Source: Flavobacterium aquiphilum
Lineage (GTDB): Bacteria > Bacteroidota > Bacteroidia > Flavobacteriales > Flavobacteriaceae
DNA length: 64,000 nt
Reading direction: 5' to 3'
NCBI RefSeq assembly: GCF_027111335.1
Contig: NZ_CP114288.1
Span: 744,001-808,000, forward strand
The translations under genes and the position numbers were made by a program. The notes beneath the pieces were generated by a model. It was not told the origin of the DNA. It worked only from the letters and a program-made list of their open reading frames with translations, and did not search any database. Below, one piece after another: positions 9,463-17,737 of the stretch; the first letter of the stretch is position 1; each line of letters begins with the position of its first letter.

Positions 9463-10002
9463 TTATTTATCCGTTAATAGATCCTTTAATTTGTCCCAAC
9501 GCGGGTCTGTATTCTCTTCTTTTTCTTCTTTCTTTTTTTCTTCAATTGCTAATTCTTTCAGTTTTGTCAGAGCTTCGGTTTTTAAACTTCCATCTTTTAC
9601 TCCTGGATGAACTCTTCTTTGTGGTATCGAAAGTACAATCATCTCATATATATATTGAGCGATGTCTATTTCGAATTCACCATGAGGCAATATCAGCAAT
9701 TCTTCATTGTCATTGTTGAACGTGTCTCCAAACCGAACAATTAGTTTTAATTTGCCTTTTATAGGTAAATCAAAATCTTCGCCTGTAAGGTCACAAGGAA
9801 CATTCACAGTTCCTTTATGTTTGAAATCAATCTCAAATAGGTTGCTTTTTTTGTCAAAAACTACATTTACTCTGATGTCTGAATTTTGAAATTCATTGTA
9901 ATCAAAGATTTCAAAGAACGCATTATCTATTTGATATTCAAATTTGTGTTTCCCTAGCTTTAATCCTACGAAAGGAATTACATATTCTTTTGACTTGCTC
10001 AT
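9463..10002 (-). CDS. DUF177/YceD-family protein upstream of L32
   Basis: 179 residues with the family core CDLTGEDFDLPIKGKLKLIVRFGD and the closing motif DPRWDKLKDLL. Proteins of this family almost always precede rpmF and are linked to 23S rRNA accumulation or ribosome assembly. The bacteroidetal form ends in a Lys/Glu-rich tail (ELAIEEKKKEEKEE). Cotranscribed with rpmF. Confidence 0.9.
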   Translation of the reverse strand: MSKSKEYVIPFVGLKLGKHKFEYQIDNAFFEIFDYNEFQNSDIRVNVVFDKKSNLFEIDFKHKGTVNVPCDLTGEDFDLPIKGKLKLIVRFGDTFNNDNEELLILPHGEFEIDIAQYIYEMIVLSIPQRRVHPGVKDGSLKTEALTKLKELAIEEKKKEEKEENTDPRWDKLKDLLTDK

Positions 10003-10085
10003 TTCACAACAATTTGCCCTAAACTTCGGGAGTGCAAAGATATAAAATAATTATAATTCCAATAATGTTATTCACCTTTTTTTGT

Positions 10086-11132
10086 TTATAACTGTTTTTC
10101 TTTAGGTTTTAAAGGCTTTTGACTGATTTCAGCGTACTGATTTCTCGAATTATAAACATCAATAGCGAGGTAAACAGCTTCTTTGAAGGAGTTAAAATCG
10201 GCTTTGTTTTTTCCTGCAATATCATATGCTGTTCCATGATCTGGAGAAGTTCTTATTTTATTGAGTCCGGCAGTATAGTTTACACCGTTTCCAAAAGATA
10301 ATGTTTTGAAAGGAATTAAACCTTGGTCGTGATAGGTTGCAATAATAGCATCATATTTTTCGTACTGATTGCTTCCGAAGAAACCGTCTGCAGGAAATGG
10401 GCCAAAGACTAAAGTTCCTTTGTCGAATAATTTTTTCAAGGCTGGTTTCAGTACTTTGTCATCTTCTGTCCCTATTACACCTCCGTCTCCACAGTGAGGA
10501 TTAAGTCCCAAAACTGCAATTTTAGGTTTGTTGATGCTAAAATCCTGTATCAAAGTTTGATTGATAGTTTCTATTTTTTTGAAAATCAAATCTTCAGTCA
10601 AATTTGAAGCTACTTCGTTAATAGGGATGTGATCAGTTAATAATCCGACTCTTAAGTTGTCTTGTACCATTAACATTAAGGCGTCACCTTCTAATTCTTG
10701 GTTTAGGTAATCAGTATGTCCGGGGAATTTAAAAGATTCTGATTGGATATTGTATTTGTTTATGGGAGCAGTTACCAGAACGTCTATGTCGCCTTCTTTT
10801 AGTGCTTTGGTGGCAGCAACGAATGATTTTATAGCATATTCGCCCACTTTTTCGTCGTTTGTTCCAAAGTTAAGATCGATTCCTTCTCTCCAAAGATTTA
10901 AAACATTGACTTTGCCAATGACAATTTGATCCAACTTGTCTATACCGTGTAAGGCAACTGACGAATCAAAGCTTTTTCGGATGAACGAAAGTATTTTAAC
11001 ATTGGCAAAAATAACCGGGGTACATAGTTCAAGCATTCGAGAGTCTTCGAATGTTTTAAGGACAACTTCGCTTCCAATACCGTTTAAATCTCCTATTGAA
11101 ATTCCTACGATTATATTTTCTGCTTTTTTCAT
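10086..11132 (-). CDS. pdxA: 4-hydroxythreonine-4-phosphate dehydrogenase
   Basis: Oxidises 4-phosphohydroxy-L-threonine in pyridoxal-phosphate synthesis. Key motifs are GISIGDLNGIGSE at the N terminus, VTAPINK, the metal-binding His in FPGHTDYL, YHDQGLIPFK and SPDHGTAYDIAGK. I chose the ATG at 11132 (MKKAENIIVG); an in-frame GTG nine bases upstream (11141) would add only MPI. It is divergent from ribE and lies 83 bp upstream of the DUF177-rpmF pair. Confidence 0.95.
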   Translation of the reverse strand: MKKAENIIVGISIGDLNGIGSEVVLKTFEDSRMLELCTPVIFANVKILSFIRKSFDSSVALHGIDKLDQIVIGKVNVLNLWREGIDLNFGTNDEKVGEYAIKSFVAATKALKEGDIDVLVTAPINKYNIQSESFKFPGHTDYLNQELEGDALMLMVQDNLRVGLLTDHIPINEVASNLTEDLIFKKIETINQTLIQDFSINKPKIAVLGLNPHCGDGGVIGTEDDKVLKPALKKLFDKGTLVFGPFPADGFFGSNQYEKYDAIIATYHDQGLIPFKTLSFGNGVNYTAGLNKIRTSPDHGTAYDIAGKNKADFNSFKEAVYLAIDVYNSRNQYAEISQKPLKPKEKQL

Positions 11133-11155
11133 AATGGGCACTGGTTATTTATTGC

Positions 11156-11163
11156 TAATTTTG
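11156..11163 (+). promoter_or_regulatory. -7 box TAATTTTG of ribE
   Basis: Exact TAnnTTTG match, 30 bp before the ribE ATG in the short pdxA-ribE divergent gap. Confidence 0.65.
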
Positions 11164-11193
11164 AAGTGCAAATTTAGTAAAATAAAATAAGAA

Positions 11194-11781
11194 ATGTTTA
11201 CAGGGATTATTGAAACACTTGGGATTGTTCAAGAGGTTAAGAAAGAACAAGATAATATTCATATCACGATCGAGTCTGCAATGGCAGAAGAATTAAAAAT
11301 TGACCAAAGTGTTGCTCATAATGGAATATGCTTAACGGTTGTAGCTATAGAGGGGCATCGTTATACTGTTACTGCTATTGGTGAAACAATTAAAAAGACT
11401 AATATTTCAAATTGGAACGTTGGTGATAGCGTAAATTTGGAAAGGGCTATGAAACTTGGAGACCGATTGGACGGGCATATTGTACAGGGGCATGTCGATC
11501 AAACAGGAATATGTGTTTCTGTAAAGGAGACTAACGGAAGTTGGTTCTATACGTTTGAATATGATCCTGCATTGCAAAATATTACAATTGAAAAGGGTTC
11601 GATTACAGTAAATGGAGTGAGTCTGACTGTTGTGGATTCAGGAGTAAATAATTTCAGTGTTGCTATTATACCTTATACTTATGAACACACTAATTTTAAT
11701 TCGTTTGTAGTTGGGACTAAAGTGAATTTGGAATTTGATGTAATAGGAAAGTATGTTTCTAGATTATATGGTAATAGATAA
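11194..11781 (+). CDS. ribE: Riboflavin synthase, alpha chain
   Basis: Dismutates two 6,7-dimethyl-8-ribityllumazine molecules to riboflavin. It starts MFTGIIETLG, the family signature, and contains two lumazine-binding repeats (about 1-97 and 98-195), each with a VxVNGVSLTV- or NGICLTV-type strand and HIVQGHVDQTG between them. 195 residues, standard length. No FMN riboswitch was recognised in the 30-bp leader. Confidence 0.96.
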   Translation: MFTGIIETLGIVQEVKKEQDNIHITIESAMAEELKIDQSVAHNGICLTVVAIEGHRYTVTAIGETIKKTNISNWNVGDSVNLERAMKLGDRLDGHIVQGHVDQTGICVSVKETNGSWFYTFEYDPALQNITIEKGSITVNGVSLTVVDSGVNNFSVAIIPYTYEHTNFNSFVVGTKVNLEFDVIGKYVSRLYGNR

Positions 11782-11807
11782 TATTCTAGGGTAATATTGT
11801 AAAACAG

Positions 11808-11833
11808 AAAAAGACCTAATTTAAGGTCTTTTT
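11808..11833. terminator. Bidirectional terminator between ribE and the small exported protein
   Basis: Stem AAAAAGACCT/AGGTCTTTTT (11808-11817, 11824-11833), T runs both ways. It overlaps the last codons of the convergent small gene. Confidence 0.85.
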
Positions 11834-12046
11834 TTGTTTTGTTTTATGTTTGTGTATGATGTGTAGTCCAAGAAATGTGCCAGCTATAGCCAATAGTATT
11901 AGGTTTTTATCAATAGGTAAACTTGGGCCAGGGTCGGGATTAGTATCATTTGTAGTAGGTTGGGGTATATTTGTGTTTGCGTATCCATTCATGCCAATAA
12001 GTATAAAGGATATAAGTAAAATAATTTTTTTAGTTAAAAGTTTCAT
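11816..12046 (-). CDS. Small exported, membrane-anchored protein of unknown function
   Basis: 76 residues: signal peptide (about 1-23, ending YANTN), a Pro/Asp/Asn-rich linker with PDPGPSLPID, a hydrophobic segment (LILLAIAGTFLG), and a basic tail (HKHKTKQKKTLN). This short-linker-PID-helix-basic-tail layout recalls C-terminal anchors seen on small Flavobacterium proteins. Function unknown. Convergent with ribE. Confidence 0.6.
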   Translation of the reverse strand: MKLLTKKIILLISFILIGMNGYANTNIPQPTTNDTNPDPGPSLPIDKNLILLAIAGTFLGLHIIHKHKTKQKKTLN

Positions 12047-12213
12047 GCTTCATTGGGGGTGTAAGACATTATTTAAAATAAAGAAACAAGTGTTGGTAGG
12101 CTTAAAACTTATGTTTCTTGTGGCAAAAGTATGCAAACTTACTATTATTTTTTTATTCATTAAAAATAAGTTATTAAGATTGATAACAAATTTAACGTTT
12201 GAATAGATAAAAA

Positions 12214-12239
12214 AAGCCTATACATTTCTGTAAAGGCTT
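12214..12239 (-). terminator. Displaced tRNA-Met terminator
   Basis: Stem 12214-12224 with 12229-12239, one internal A-A mismatch, T run on the minus strand. It has the same design as the terminator beside the intact tRNA (29648-29673), so it is read as the original chromosomal terminator cut off by integration. Confidence 0.75.
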
Positions 12240-12249
12240 GATTTTAAAC

Positions 12250-12277
12250 GTGGTCCCACCTGGGCTCGAACCAGGGA
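12250..12277. repeat. Left attachment site: 28-bp copy of the tRNA-Met 3' end
   Basis: Identical over 28 bp to 29681-29708, which is the T-arm and acceptor 3' half of tRNA-Met plus one base. Identity stops abruptly at 12278. It is the displaced 3' end left behind when the element inserted. Confidence 0.93.
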
Positions 12278-12417
12278 AAGTACGAGACAGTATTTCAAGT
12301 CTTTACGTATGCTATATTTTTTAGGTATCCGAATTGTATGCCTTTTTAGTGAATTAATGATTTATAGAAAATATTTGTTTATATACAATATGATGTTACA
12401 TTTACAAAAAAATATTA

Positions 12418-13764
12418 TTGAAGACAAAAGCCAACAATTTTAATTTAATATCTCAACAGTTTTTAGACGACTACGCTAAAAATCAAGAACCTATTAGGGT
12501 AAATTTTAAAAAAATGGTCGAGGATATTAAATTTCAAGATAGAGCAACACATTCTATACATATCTATCCTGCAAAATTACTTCCAAACATACCATATTTT
12601 TTTTTAAATAATCATTTTTTTGTAAAAGATAACGAATTAGTTTTAGACCCATTTAGTGGATCTGGGACAGTGTTACTTGAGGCTAATTTGGCTGGGAAAA
12701 ATTCATTTGGTTGCGATTCAAATCCATTGGCGCAGCTGATAACTAAGGTAAAAACATCTAATTATGACATCTCAGTTTTAAAAAATATTCTAGAGTCTCT
12801 AAAAATTGAAATAAAAAATATAACTATGGATGGTAATGAGAAATTTCCAGATGTAGTTAACATCGATTATTGGTTTTTGCCAAATATTAAATTTCAGTTA
12901 TATGCAATATTAAAAACCATTAAAACTATCAAAGATGATGATTATAGGGATTTTTTCATTTTGTGTTTTTCAAATTGTGTAAAGAAAGTAAGTTTGGCAG
13001 ATTCAAGGATTTCAGTTCCAGTAAAAGTCAAAGTGAAAAAGGAGACTAACAATTTTCATCCTTTTTTTGATGAATCAAGATCAAAGTTGAAAAACCTTGA
13101 GAATATAAATGTATTTGAAAAGTTTACTGATATCGTTAATGATAATATAAGAAGATTTGAGAATAAACAAAAAATAACTTCAAAAAGGCAAACTACAAAA
13201 ATTGTTTCGGAGGATGCGAGAAACTTAAATTTACCTGATGAAAGTGTTGATTTAATTATTTCATCTCCACCCTATGCGGGAGCACAAAAATATATAAGAG
13301 CATGTAGTTTAAATCTTGGTTGGACAGAACTTTCAGGAAAAGATAATCTGAGAACTTTAGATAAAAAAAATATCGGACGAGAAAATTATTCTAAGTCTGA
13401 TTACTTGACTTTAAAGGCAACAGGACTTGTTGAGGCTGATATGCTTCTTAAGGAAATTTATATCATCAATCCTTTAAGGGCACATATAGCAGCTAATTAT
13501 CTTTTAGAAATGAAGCAAGCAATAAGTGAAGCATCAAGGGTTCTTAAAAAGGATAAATATTTTATACTTATTGCAGCTAATAATCAAGTTTGCAATCGTG
13601 AATTTAAGACACAAGAATATTTGCGGCAAATAGCTGAAAATGTAGGGCTTAAAACTATGTGTAGACTAGTCGATGATATTAAATCATATGGATTAATGAC
13701 TAAACGAAACAAAACAGCAAGTGTTATTACATGCGAATGGGTTTTAATACTTAAGAAAGAATAA
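12418..13764 (+). CDS. DNA methyltransferase (N4-cytosine/N6-adenine type), first gene of the conflict-like operon
   Basis: Predicted SAM-dependent DNA amino-methyltransferase. Motif I DPFSGSGT lies at 77-84, after the family lead-in HSIHIYPAKLLP (45-56); motif IV is SPPY (283-286); a C-terminal Rossmann part follows. The roughly 200 residues between motifs I and IV would hold target recognition, resembling the alpha order. The start is uncertain: the frame opens at 12394 with no ATG, so TTG 12418 is the only near start, and the next in-frame ATG (12514) would remove 32 residues. The next gene begins on the base after its stop. No restriction enzyme is in the operon. The target sequence cannot be read from the protein. 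Confidence 0.85.
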   Translation: MKTKANNFNLISQQFLDDYAKNQEPIRVNFKKMVEDIKFQDRATHSIHIYPAKLLPNIPYFFLNNHFFVKDNELVLDPFSGSGTVLLEANLAGKNSFGCDSNPLAQLITKVKTSNYDISVLKNILESLKIEIKNITMDGNEKFPDVVNIDYWFLPNIKFQLYAILKTIKTIKDDDYRDFFILCFSNCVKKVSLADSRISVPVKVKVKKETNNFHPFFDESRSKLKNLENINVFEKFTDIVNDNIRRFENKQKITSKRQTTKIVSEDARNLNLPDESVDLIISSPPYAGAQKYIRACSLNLGWTELSGKDNLRTLDKKNIGRENYSKSDYLTLKATGLVEADMLLKEIYIINPLRAHIAANYLLEMKQAISEASRVLKKDKYFILIAANNQVCNREFKTQEYLRQIAENVGLKTMCRLVDDIKSYGLMTKRNKTASVITCEWVLILKKE

Positions 13765-14718
13765 ATGGATTTAGAACAAAATCTACATACAAAAATAAAG
13801 TGTTTAAATGAAACACTTTGGGATGGGAAAGGGTCATACAGAAAAGTTAAAGCTTGGTTAGATAATTTCCATGATGATGAAAAAACACATGCACTTTACC
13901 TGTTATCTCAATGTATTTATTTTAATGATTTTCAAATTAAACAATTACTGATTTCTATTTATCGGGATTTTTTTAAGTATCCTCATATCGCGACAATTCG
14001 AAGAAGCAATGGGAATACACTTGATGAAATAATTATAAAAAGGGAATATGACAAAATATTACAAAATACTCGTTTCGTAAGTGTTGGAAATCCCTCGGAA
14101 AGTAGTGCACGATTAATGGGAGATTTTAGAAAAGAAAACAAAATACGTAAATCATTGTTTATAAGTGAGTTAGAAATTGAAAAATGTCCTAAAGAGGTTG
14201 ATAATTTTGTGTTTCTTGATGATGTTTGTGGTAGTGGTAATCAAATGGTTGCCTATACTAAAGATGCTATTTCTCTAATCAATTCGAATTTTCCAAAAGC
14301 AAAAACGTATTATTTTTTATTATTGGGAACAACAGAAGGAAAGGATTTTGTTAGAAAAAACACAAATATTAATATTGTTGACTCTGTACTCGAACTAGAT
14401 AATTCATTTAAAGCTTTTCATCCAGATTCGCGAGTTTGTAAAAGTATACCGTCAGACATTGATATTAATAAAATAAGGGATTTTACAGGAAAAAATGGGA
14501 AGAGATTAATGAGTTCTATCTTTCAGAGAGAAGATCCTTATATAGATCCTTATGTTCTTCATATTTTATGTGAAAGAGATAAATTTGGTTACATGGACGG
14601 GCAATATCTCATTGCTTTTTCACATAATACTCCAGACAATACTTTGCCAGTATTGTGGTACAATGAAAATATTATAACATGGAATTCAATATTTAAACGT
14701 GCACAGAAAATTTATTAG
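13765..14718 (+). CDS. Phosphoribosyltransferase-like protein of the kind found in conflict systems
   Basis: 317 residues. The segment VFLDDVCGSGNQ (149-160) matches the PRPP-binding loop of type I phosphoribosyltransferases (hydrophobic strand, Asp-Asp, then Gly-Ser-Gly). The C-terminal SHNTPDNTLPVLW (286-298) is, from memory, typical of PRTase domains catalogued in bacterial conflict systems (PRTase-CE) and some retron effectors. The N-terminal 70 residues look like a helical/winged-helix region. The substrate is unknown, and it is not a standard purine or pyrimidine salvage enzyme. It abuts the methyltransferase with no gap and precedes the ATPase by 2 bp, implying coupled translation. Confidence 0.7.
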   Translation: MDLEQNLHTKIKCLNETLWDGKGSYRKVKAWLDNFHDDEKTHALYLLSQCIYFNDFQIKQLLISIYRDFFKYPHIATIRRSNGNTLDEIIIKREYDKILQNTRFVSVGNPSESSARLMGDFRKENKIRKSLFISELEIEKCPKEVDNFVFLDDVCGSGNQMVAYTKDAISLINSNFPKAKTYYFLLLGTTEGKDFVRKNTNINIVDSVLELDNSFKAFHPDSRVCKSIPSDIDINKIRDFTGKNGKRLMSSIFQREDPYIDPYVLHILCERDKFGYMDGQYLIAFSHNTPDNTLPVLWYNENIITWNSIFKRAQKIY

Positions 14719-14720
14719 CC

Positions 14721-16697
14721 ATGAAAAAACAAATGAATCCTTTTAATATTACAAAAGCTGTAGACTATAGTGACGAAGAGTTAGATAAATTTTGGGTTGA
14801 TTTTCCCATGGATGCTGGATTTAGTGGAATTATTAAACCTACATCTGATATGCCAATGATTATTTTAGGTAGTAAAGGAAGTGGCAAAACGCATATTATG
14901 AAACATTTTTCATTTACTGCGCAAAGTTTAAGATGGAAAGAAGATATTATAAATGGATTAAAAAAAGATGGTTATTTAGGTATTTATTTGAGATGTTCTG
15001 GTTTGAATGGGTTTAAATTTAAGGATAAAGGATCAAATACTACAGAAGATTGGCAAAAAATCTTTTCATACTACTTAGAATTATGGTTAAGCCAATTACT
15101 TTTAAAAAATATAATTAAAATATTAGAAGATAGAAAGTTAGTCATTGCTAATGAGCATATTATTGCATTAGAAATATTGAATTTACTAGATACAACCGAA
15201 GTATCACAAAATGTTAAAAGTTTTGCTCATCTAGTAAAATATTTTAATGATTTACAGAAAAATATTGATTATGCGATAAATAACAAAGCATTTACCAAAA
15301 GAAGTGTTTCTGAATCTGTTGAGATTTTAGCAAGTCCAGGAAGTTTAATTTTTGGAATTCCTGAAATTTTAAGCAATGAAGTGGTTGATTTTAAAAATGT
15401 TAAGTTTCTTTATTTGCTTGATGAATATGAGAATTTTACAGATGATCAGCAGAAATATTTTAATACATTAATACGAGAAAGGAAAAATCCTGCCTGTTTT
15501 AAAATTGGTGCTCGACGTTATGGTATGAGGACTTATGAGACTTTAAGTGCTGGTGAGGAAATTAAAGCAGGTTCTGAGTTTGAAGTGTTTGATTTAGATA
15601 ATATTTTTAGAGAGAATAAAATAGGTTATAAAAAATTCATTAATGATATTTGCTTAAAAAGGCTTCTCTTATCTGGAATTAAGATTGATGAAAATCAAAT
15701 TTCAGATTTTTTTGAAAGTTTTAGTGTTGATGATTTTTTAAAGAAAATGCAAACTGGGCAAAAGGGACATTTTCAATATTTGGGAAAAAAACTAAATGTG
15801 TTTAAATATAAAGCGATTAGAGCAAGAGTTCTTGAGAATTTAAAATTCAATGAAAATATATTGCTTGAACGAATTAATATCATGTTGTTTTATAGAGAGT
15901 GGAAAAAAGGTGTAGATTTACTAGTCGCTTCTGAAAACATAGCAATAGCATGTTCTAAATATTGGCTTCATAAGGTAGAAAATGAACATTATAGGGTTGT
16001 TCAGAAATTTAAATACGACATTTTGGATGCATTGGCTAGGGAAAACGGAGAAAAAATACGAACAACTGTTGGTTTTGATAACATAATAAAGATTTCAAAT
16101 GGAATTCCGAGACATGTTTTGATTATTATGAAACATATTTTTAAATGGAATGAATACTATGAACTGGCTTCATTTAAATCTACTAAATCCAAAATTTCAT
16201 CTCAATCACAATTAAACGCAATTAGAGATACTGCAAAATGGTTTATTGAAGATGCAAGAATTCCTGGGGATCATGGTTCCAAAGCTAAGGATTCAATTGA
16301 CCGGTTATGTGATTATCTGAGAGAATTAAGATTTTCAGATATTCCTCCAGAATGCTCAATTTCTACTTTTTCAATCAAGTCTAAATTCATTCCTGCTGAA
16401 ATTTCTAAAATAATTGATTTCTTAGAACAATATAGCTATATAATTGAAGTTGGAGAACGTCGAGATAAAAATACGCATAGTAGATATAGTACATATCAAA
16501 TAAATGGCCTTTTGGCAGTAGAATGGGAGCTTTCAATAAGTAGACGAGGAATAGTAGATTTAAATTCCAAAGAAATGAAATCAATATTTTTTCCAGATAG
16601 TGAAAATGAATTTAGGGCAATGTTATATAGCGAAAAAAATAAGTACAATGCACCGTTTACTGAAAATACATCTCCAACACTTTTTGATAAAATTTGA
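14721..16697 (+). CDS. ORC/CDC6-like AAA ATPase of the conflict-like operon
   Basis: 658 residues. Walker A is GSKGSGKT (50-57), Walker B is YLLDEYE (231-237), and a basic sensor-like GARRYG lies at 263-268. The long C-terminal half is helical, with a region around 560-610 that could be a winged helix. The N-terminal layout (MNPF, then SGIIKP before Walker A) matches proteins I recall being labelled ORC-CDC6 family AAA ATPase, which occur in phage-defence neighbourhoods. It likely senses or remodels DNA or a protein partner using ATP. Spacing is 2 bp from the PRTase gene and 2 bp to the next gene. Confidence 0.72.
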   Translation: MKKQMNPFNITKAVDYSDEELDKFWVDFPMDAGFSGIIKPTSDMPMIILGSKGSGKTHIMKHFSFTAQSLRWKEDIINGLKKDGYLGIYLRCSGLNGFKFKDKGSNTTEDWQKIFSYYLELWLSQLLLKNIIKILEDRKLVIANEHIIALEILNLLDTTEVSQNVKSFAHLVKYFNDLQKNIDYAINNKAFTKRSVSESVEILASPGSLIFGIPEILSNEVVDFKNVKFLYLLDEYENFTDDQQKYFNTLIRERKNPACFKIGARRYGMRTYETLSAGEEIKAGSEFEVFDLDNIFRENKIGYKKFINDICLKRLLLSGIKIDENQISDFFESFSVDDFLKKMQTGQKGHFQYLGKKLNVFKYKAIRARVLENLKFNENILLERINIMLFYREWKKGVDLLVASENIAIACSKYWLHKVENEHYRVVQKFKYDILDALARENGEKIRTTVGFDNIIKISNGIPRHVLIIMKHIFKWNEYYELASFKSTKSKISSQSQLNAIRDTAKWFIEDARIPGDHGSKAKDSIDRLCDYLRELRFSDIPPECSISTFSIKSKFIPAEISKIIDFLEQYSYIIEVGERRDKNTHSRYSTYQINGLLAVEWELSISRRGIVDLNSKEMKSIFFPDSENEFRAMLYSEKNKYNAPFTENTSPTLFDKI

Positions 16698-16699
16698 CA

Positions 16700-17680
16700 A
16701 TGAAATATTCTTATTTATTTAAATATAAATTGCAAGATGTTGATGCTAAGGTGATTTCTACAACTTTTAAGCATGATTTATTTATTTCTGCATATAATGA
16801 GTCAGAACGAGTAAATTTTGTATTCGATAATGTTAGCAGTATCGATAAACATTGGATAATATTTCCAGAATATGATTTTAATAGCTTAGAAATAGTAGGT
16901 TTAGGAGGAACAATCTTCGATTATTCTGATGAAATAGATCTTAATGAATCAGAAATTATAATGGACTATTATGATAGAGGAGCTAAAAATTTTTTAGACG
17001 AGAAAAAGAAAGTTTGTATAGATATAACTGGTTTTATTCGCCCCCATTTAGTGTTTTTAATGCGTCTTTTAGAAAAAGAAGGAATAGAAAATATAGAATT
17101 TATTTATTCTGAACCATCAAATTATGTAAAAAAGGAAAATACTCTTTTTTCAGAGGATTTTACTGAAATAAGGGGCATAATAGGTTGTCTCGGGAGTCAT
17201 GACCCTGATACATCTAATGATATATTAATAATAGGATCTGGTTATGATTATAAAATGATATCAAGGATAGCAAAAGCTAAGCCTGAGGCTAAAAAAGCTC
17301 AAATTTTAGGATTTCCATCTTTAAAAGCAGATATGTTCCAAGAAAATGTTTTAAAAGTATATGAATCTGAAGAAGATGTTTCCTCTGGCGATTTTGCATT
17401 AGATGATGAAAATATTATTTTAGCTCCAGCTAATGATCCATTTGTAACAGCTGAAATGATAAGTGAATACATTAAAAAAGAGGAGAAAAAGAAACCTATT
17501 ACAAATATTTATTTATGTCCACTATCAACTAAAGCTCAGACACTGGGGATTGCTTTATTTTATGTATGTGAATGTTTACCAAAGGCGGCAAGTATTCTTT
17601 TTCCATTTTCAAAAAAATATTCGAGAGAAACTACAGAAGGTATTTCCAATATTTTAATTTATGAAGTACAATTCAAATGA
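16700..17680 (+). CDS. Rossmann-like protein of unknown function, last gene of the conflict-like operon
   Basis: 326 residues from the ATG at 16700; a TTG six bases earlier overlaps the upstream stop and is less likely. No known enzyme was recognised. Visible strand-loop units are VCIDITGFIRP (105-115), ILIIGSGYDYKMI (175-187), ILAPANDPFVT (240-250) and IYLCPLSTKAQTLG (270-283), then FPFSKKYSRETTEG (301-314). Alternating short strands with conserved polar loops suggest a nucleotide-binding Rossmann-like fold; DITGF followed by a helix faintly recalls CARF sensor domains. That link is a guess. It probably works with the three genes before it. Confidence 0.5.
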   Translation: MKYSYLFKYKLQDVDAKVISTTFKHDLFISAYNESERVNFVFDNVSSIDKHWIIFPEYDFNSLEIVGLGGTIFDYSDEIDLNESEIIMDYYDRGAKNFLDEKKKVCIDITGFIRPHLVFLMRLLEKEGIENIEFIYSEPSNYVKKENTLFSEDFTEIRGIIGCLGSHDPDTSNDILIIGSGYDYKMISRIAKAKPEAKKAQILGFPSLKADMFQENVLKVYESEEDVSSGDFALDDENIILAPANDPFVTAEMISEYIKKEEKKKPITNIYLCPLSTKAQTLGIALFYVCECLPKAASILFPFSKKYSRETTEGISNILIYEVQFK

Positions 17681-17708
17681 TATTAAAAGAAATAGAAACA
17701 AATTAAGA

Positions 17709-17733
17709 AAAGGCGGTCTAAAAAACCGCCTTT
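17709..17733. terminator. Bidirectional terminator ending the four-gene operon
   Basis: Stem AAAGGCGGT/ACCGCCTTT (17709-17717, 17725-17733), 28 bp past the operon's last stop and 5 bp from the convergent GIY-YIG gene. Confidence 0.88.
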
Positions 17734-17737
17734 AATA

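Larger units (their letters stand above)
12047..12417. other. Left junction of the integrated element
   Basis: No gene. From left to right: chromosomal spacer, the displaced tRNA terminator (12214-12239), the 28-bp tRNA 3'-end copy (12250-12277), and about 140 bp of element DNA with a 10-mer (ACGTATGCTA, 12305-12314) that occurs inverted near the right end. A weak -7-like box AATATTTG (12370-12377) precedes the methyltransferase operon. Confidence 0.75.

Noticed and set aside
12250..12277. A second tRNA gene
   Set aside because: Only the T-arm and acceptor 3' half are present; the D-arm and anticodon arm are missing.
12418..17680. Classical restriction-modification, BREX, DISARM, Druantia or retron
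   Set aside because: No restriction endonuclease, PglZ, DrmA/B, DruE-like helicase or reverse transcriptase was seen in the operon or beside it.
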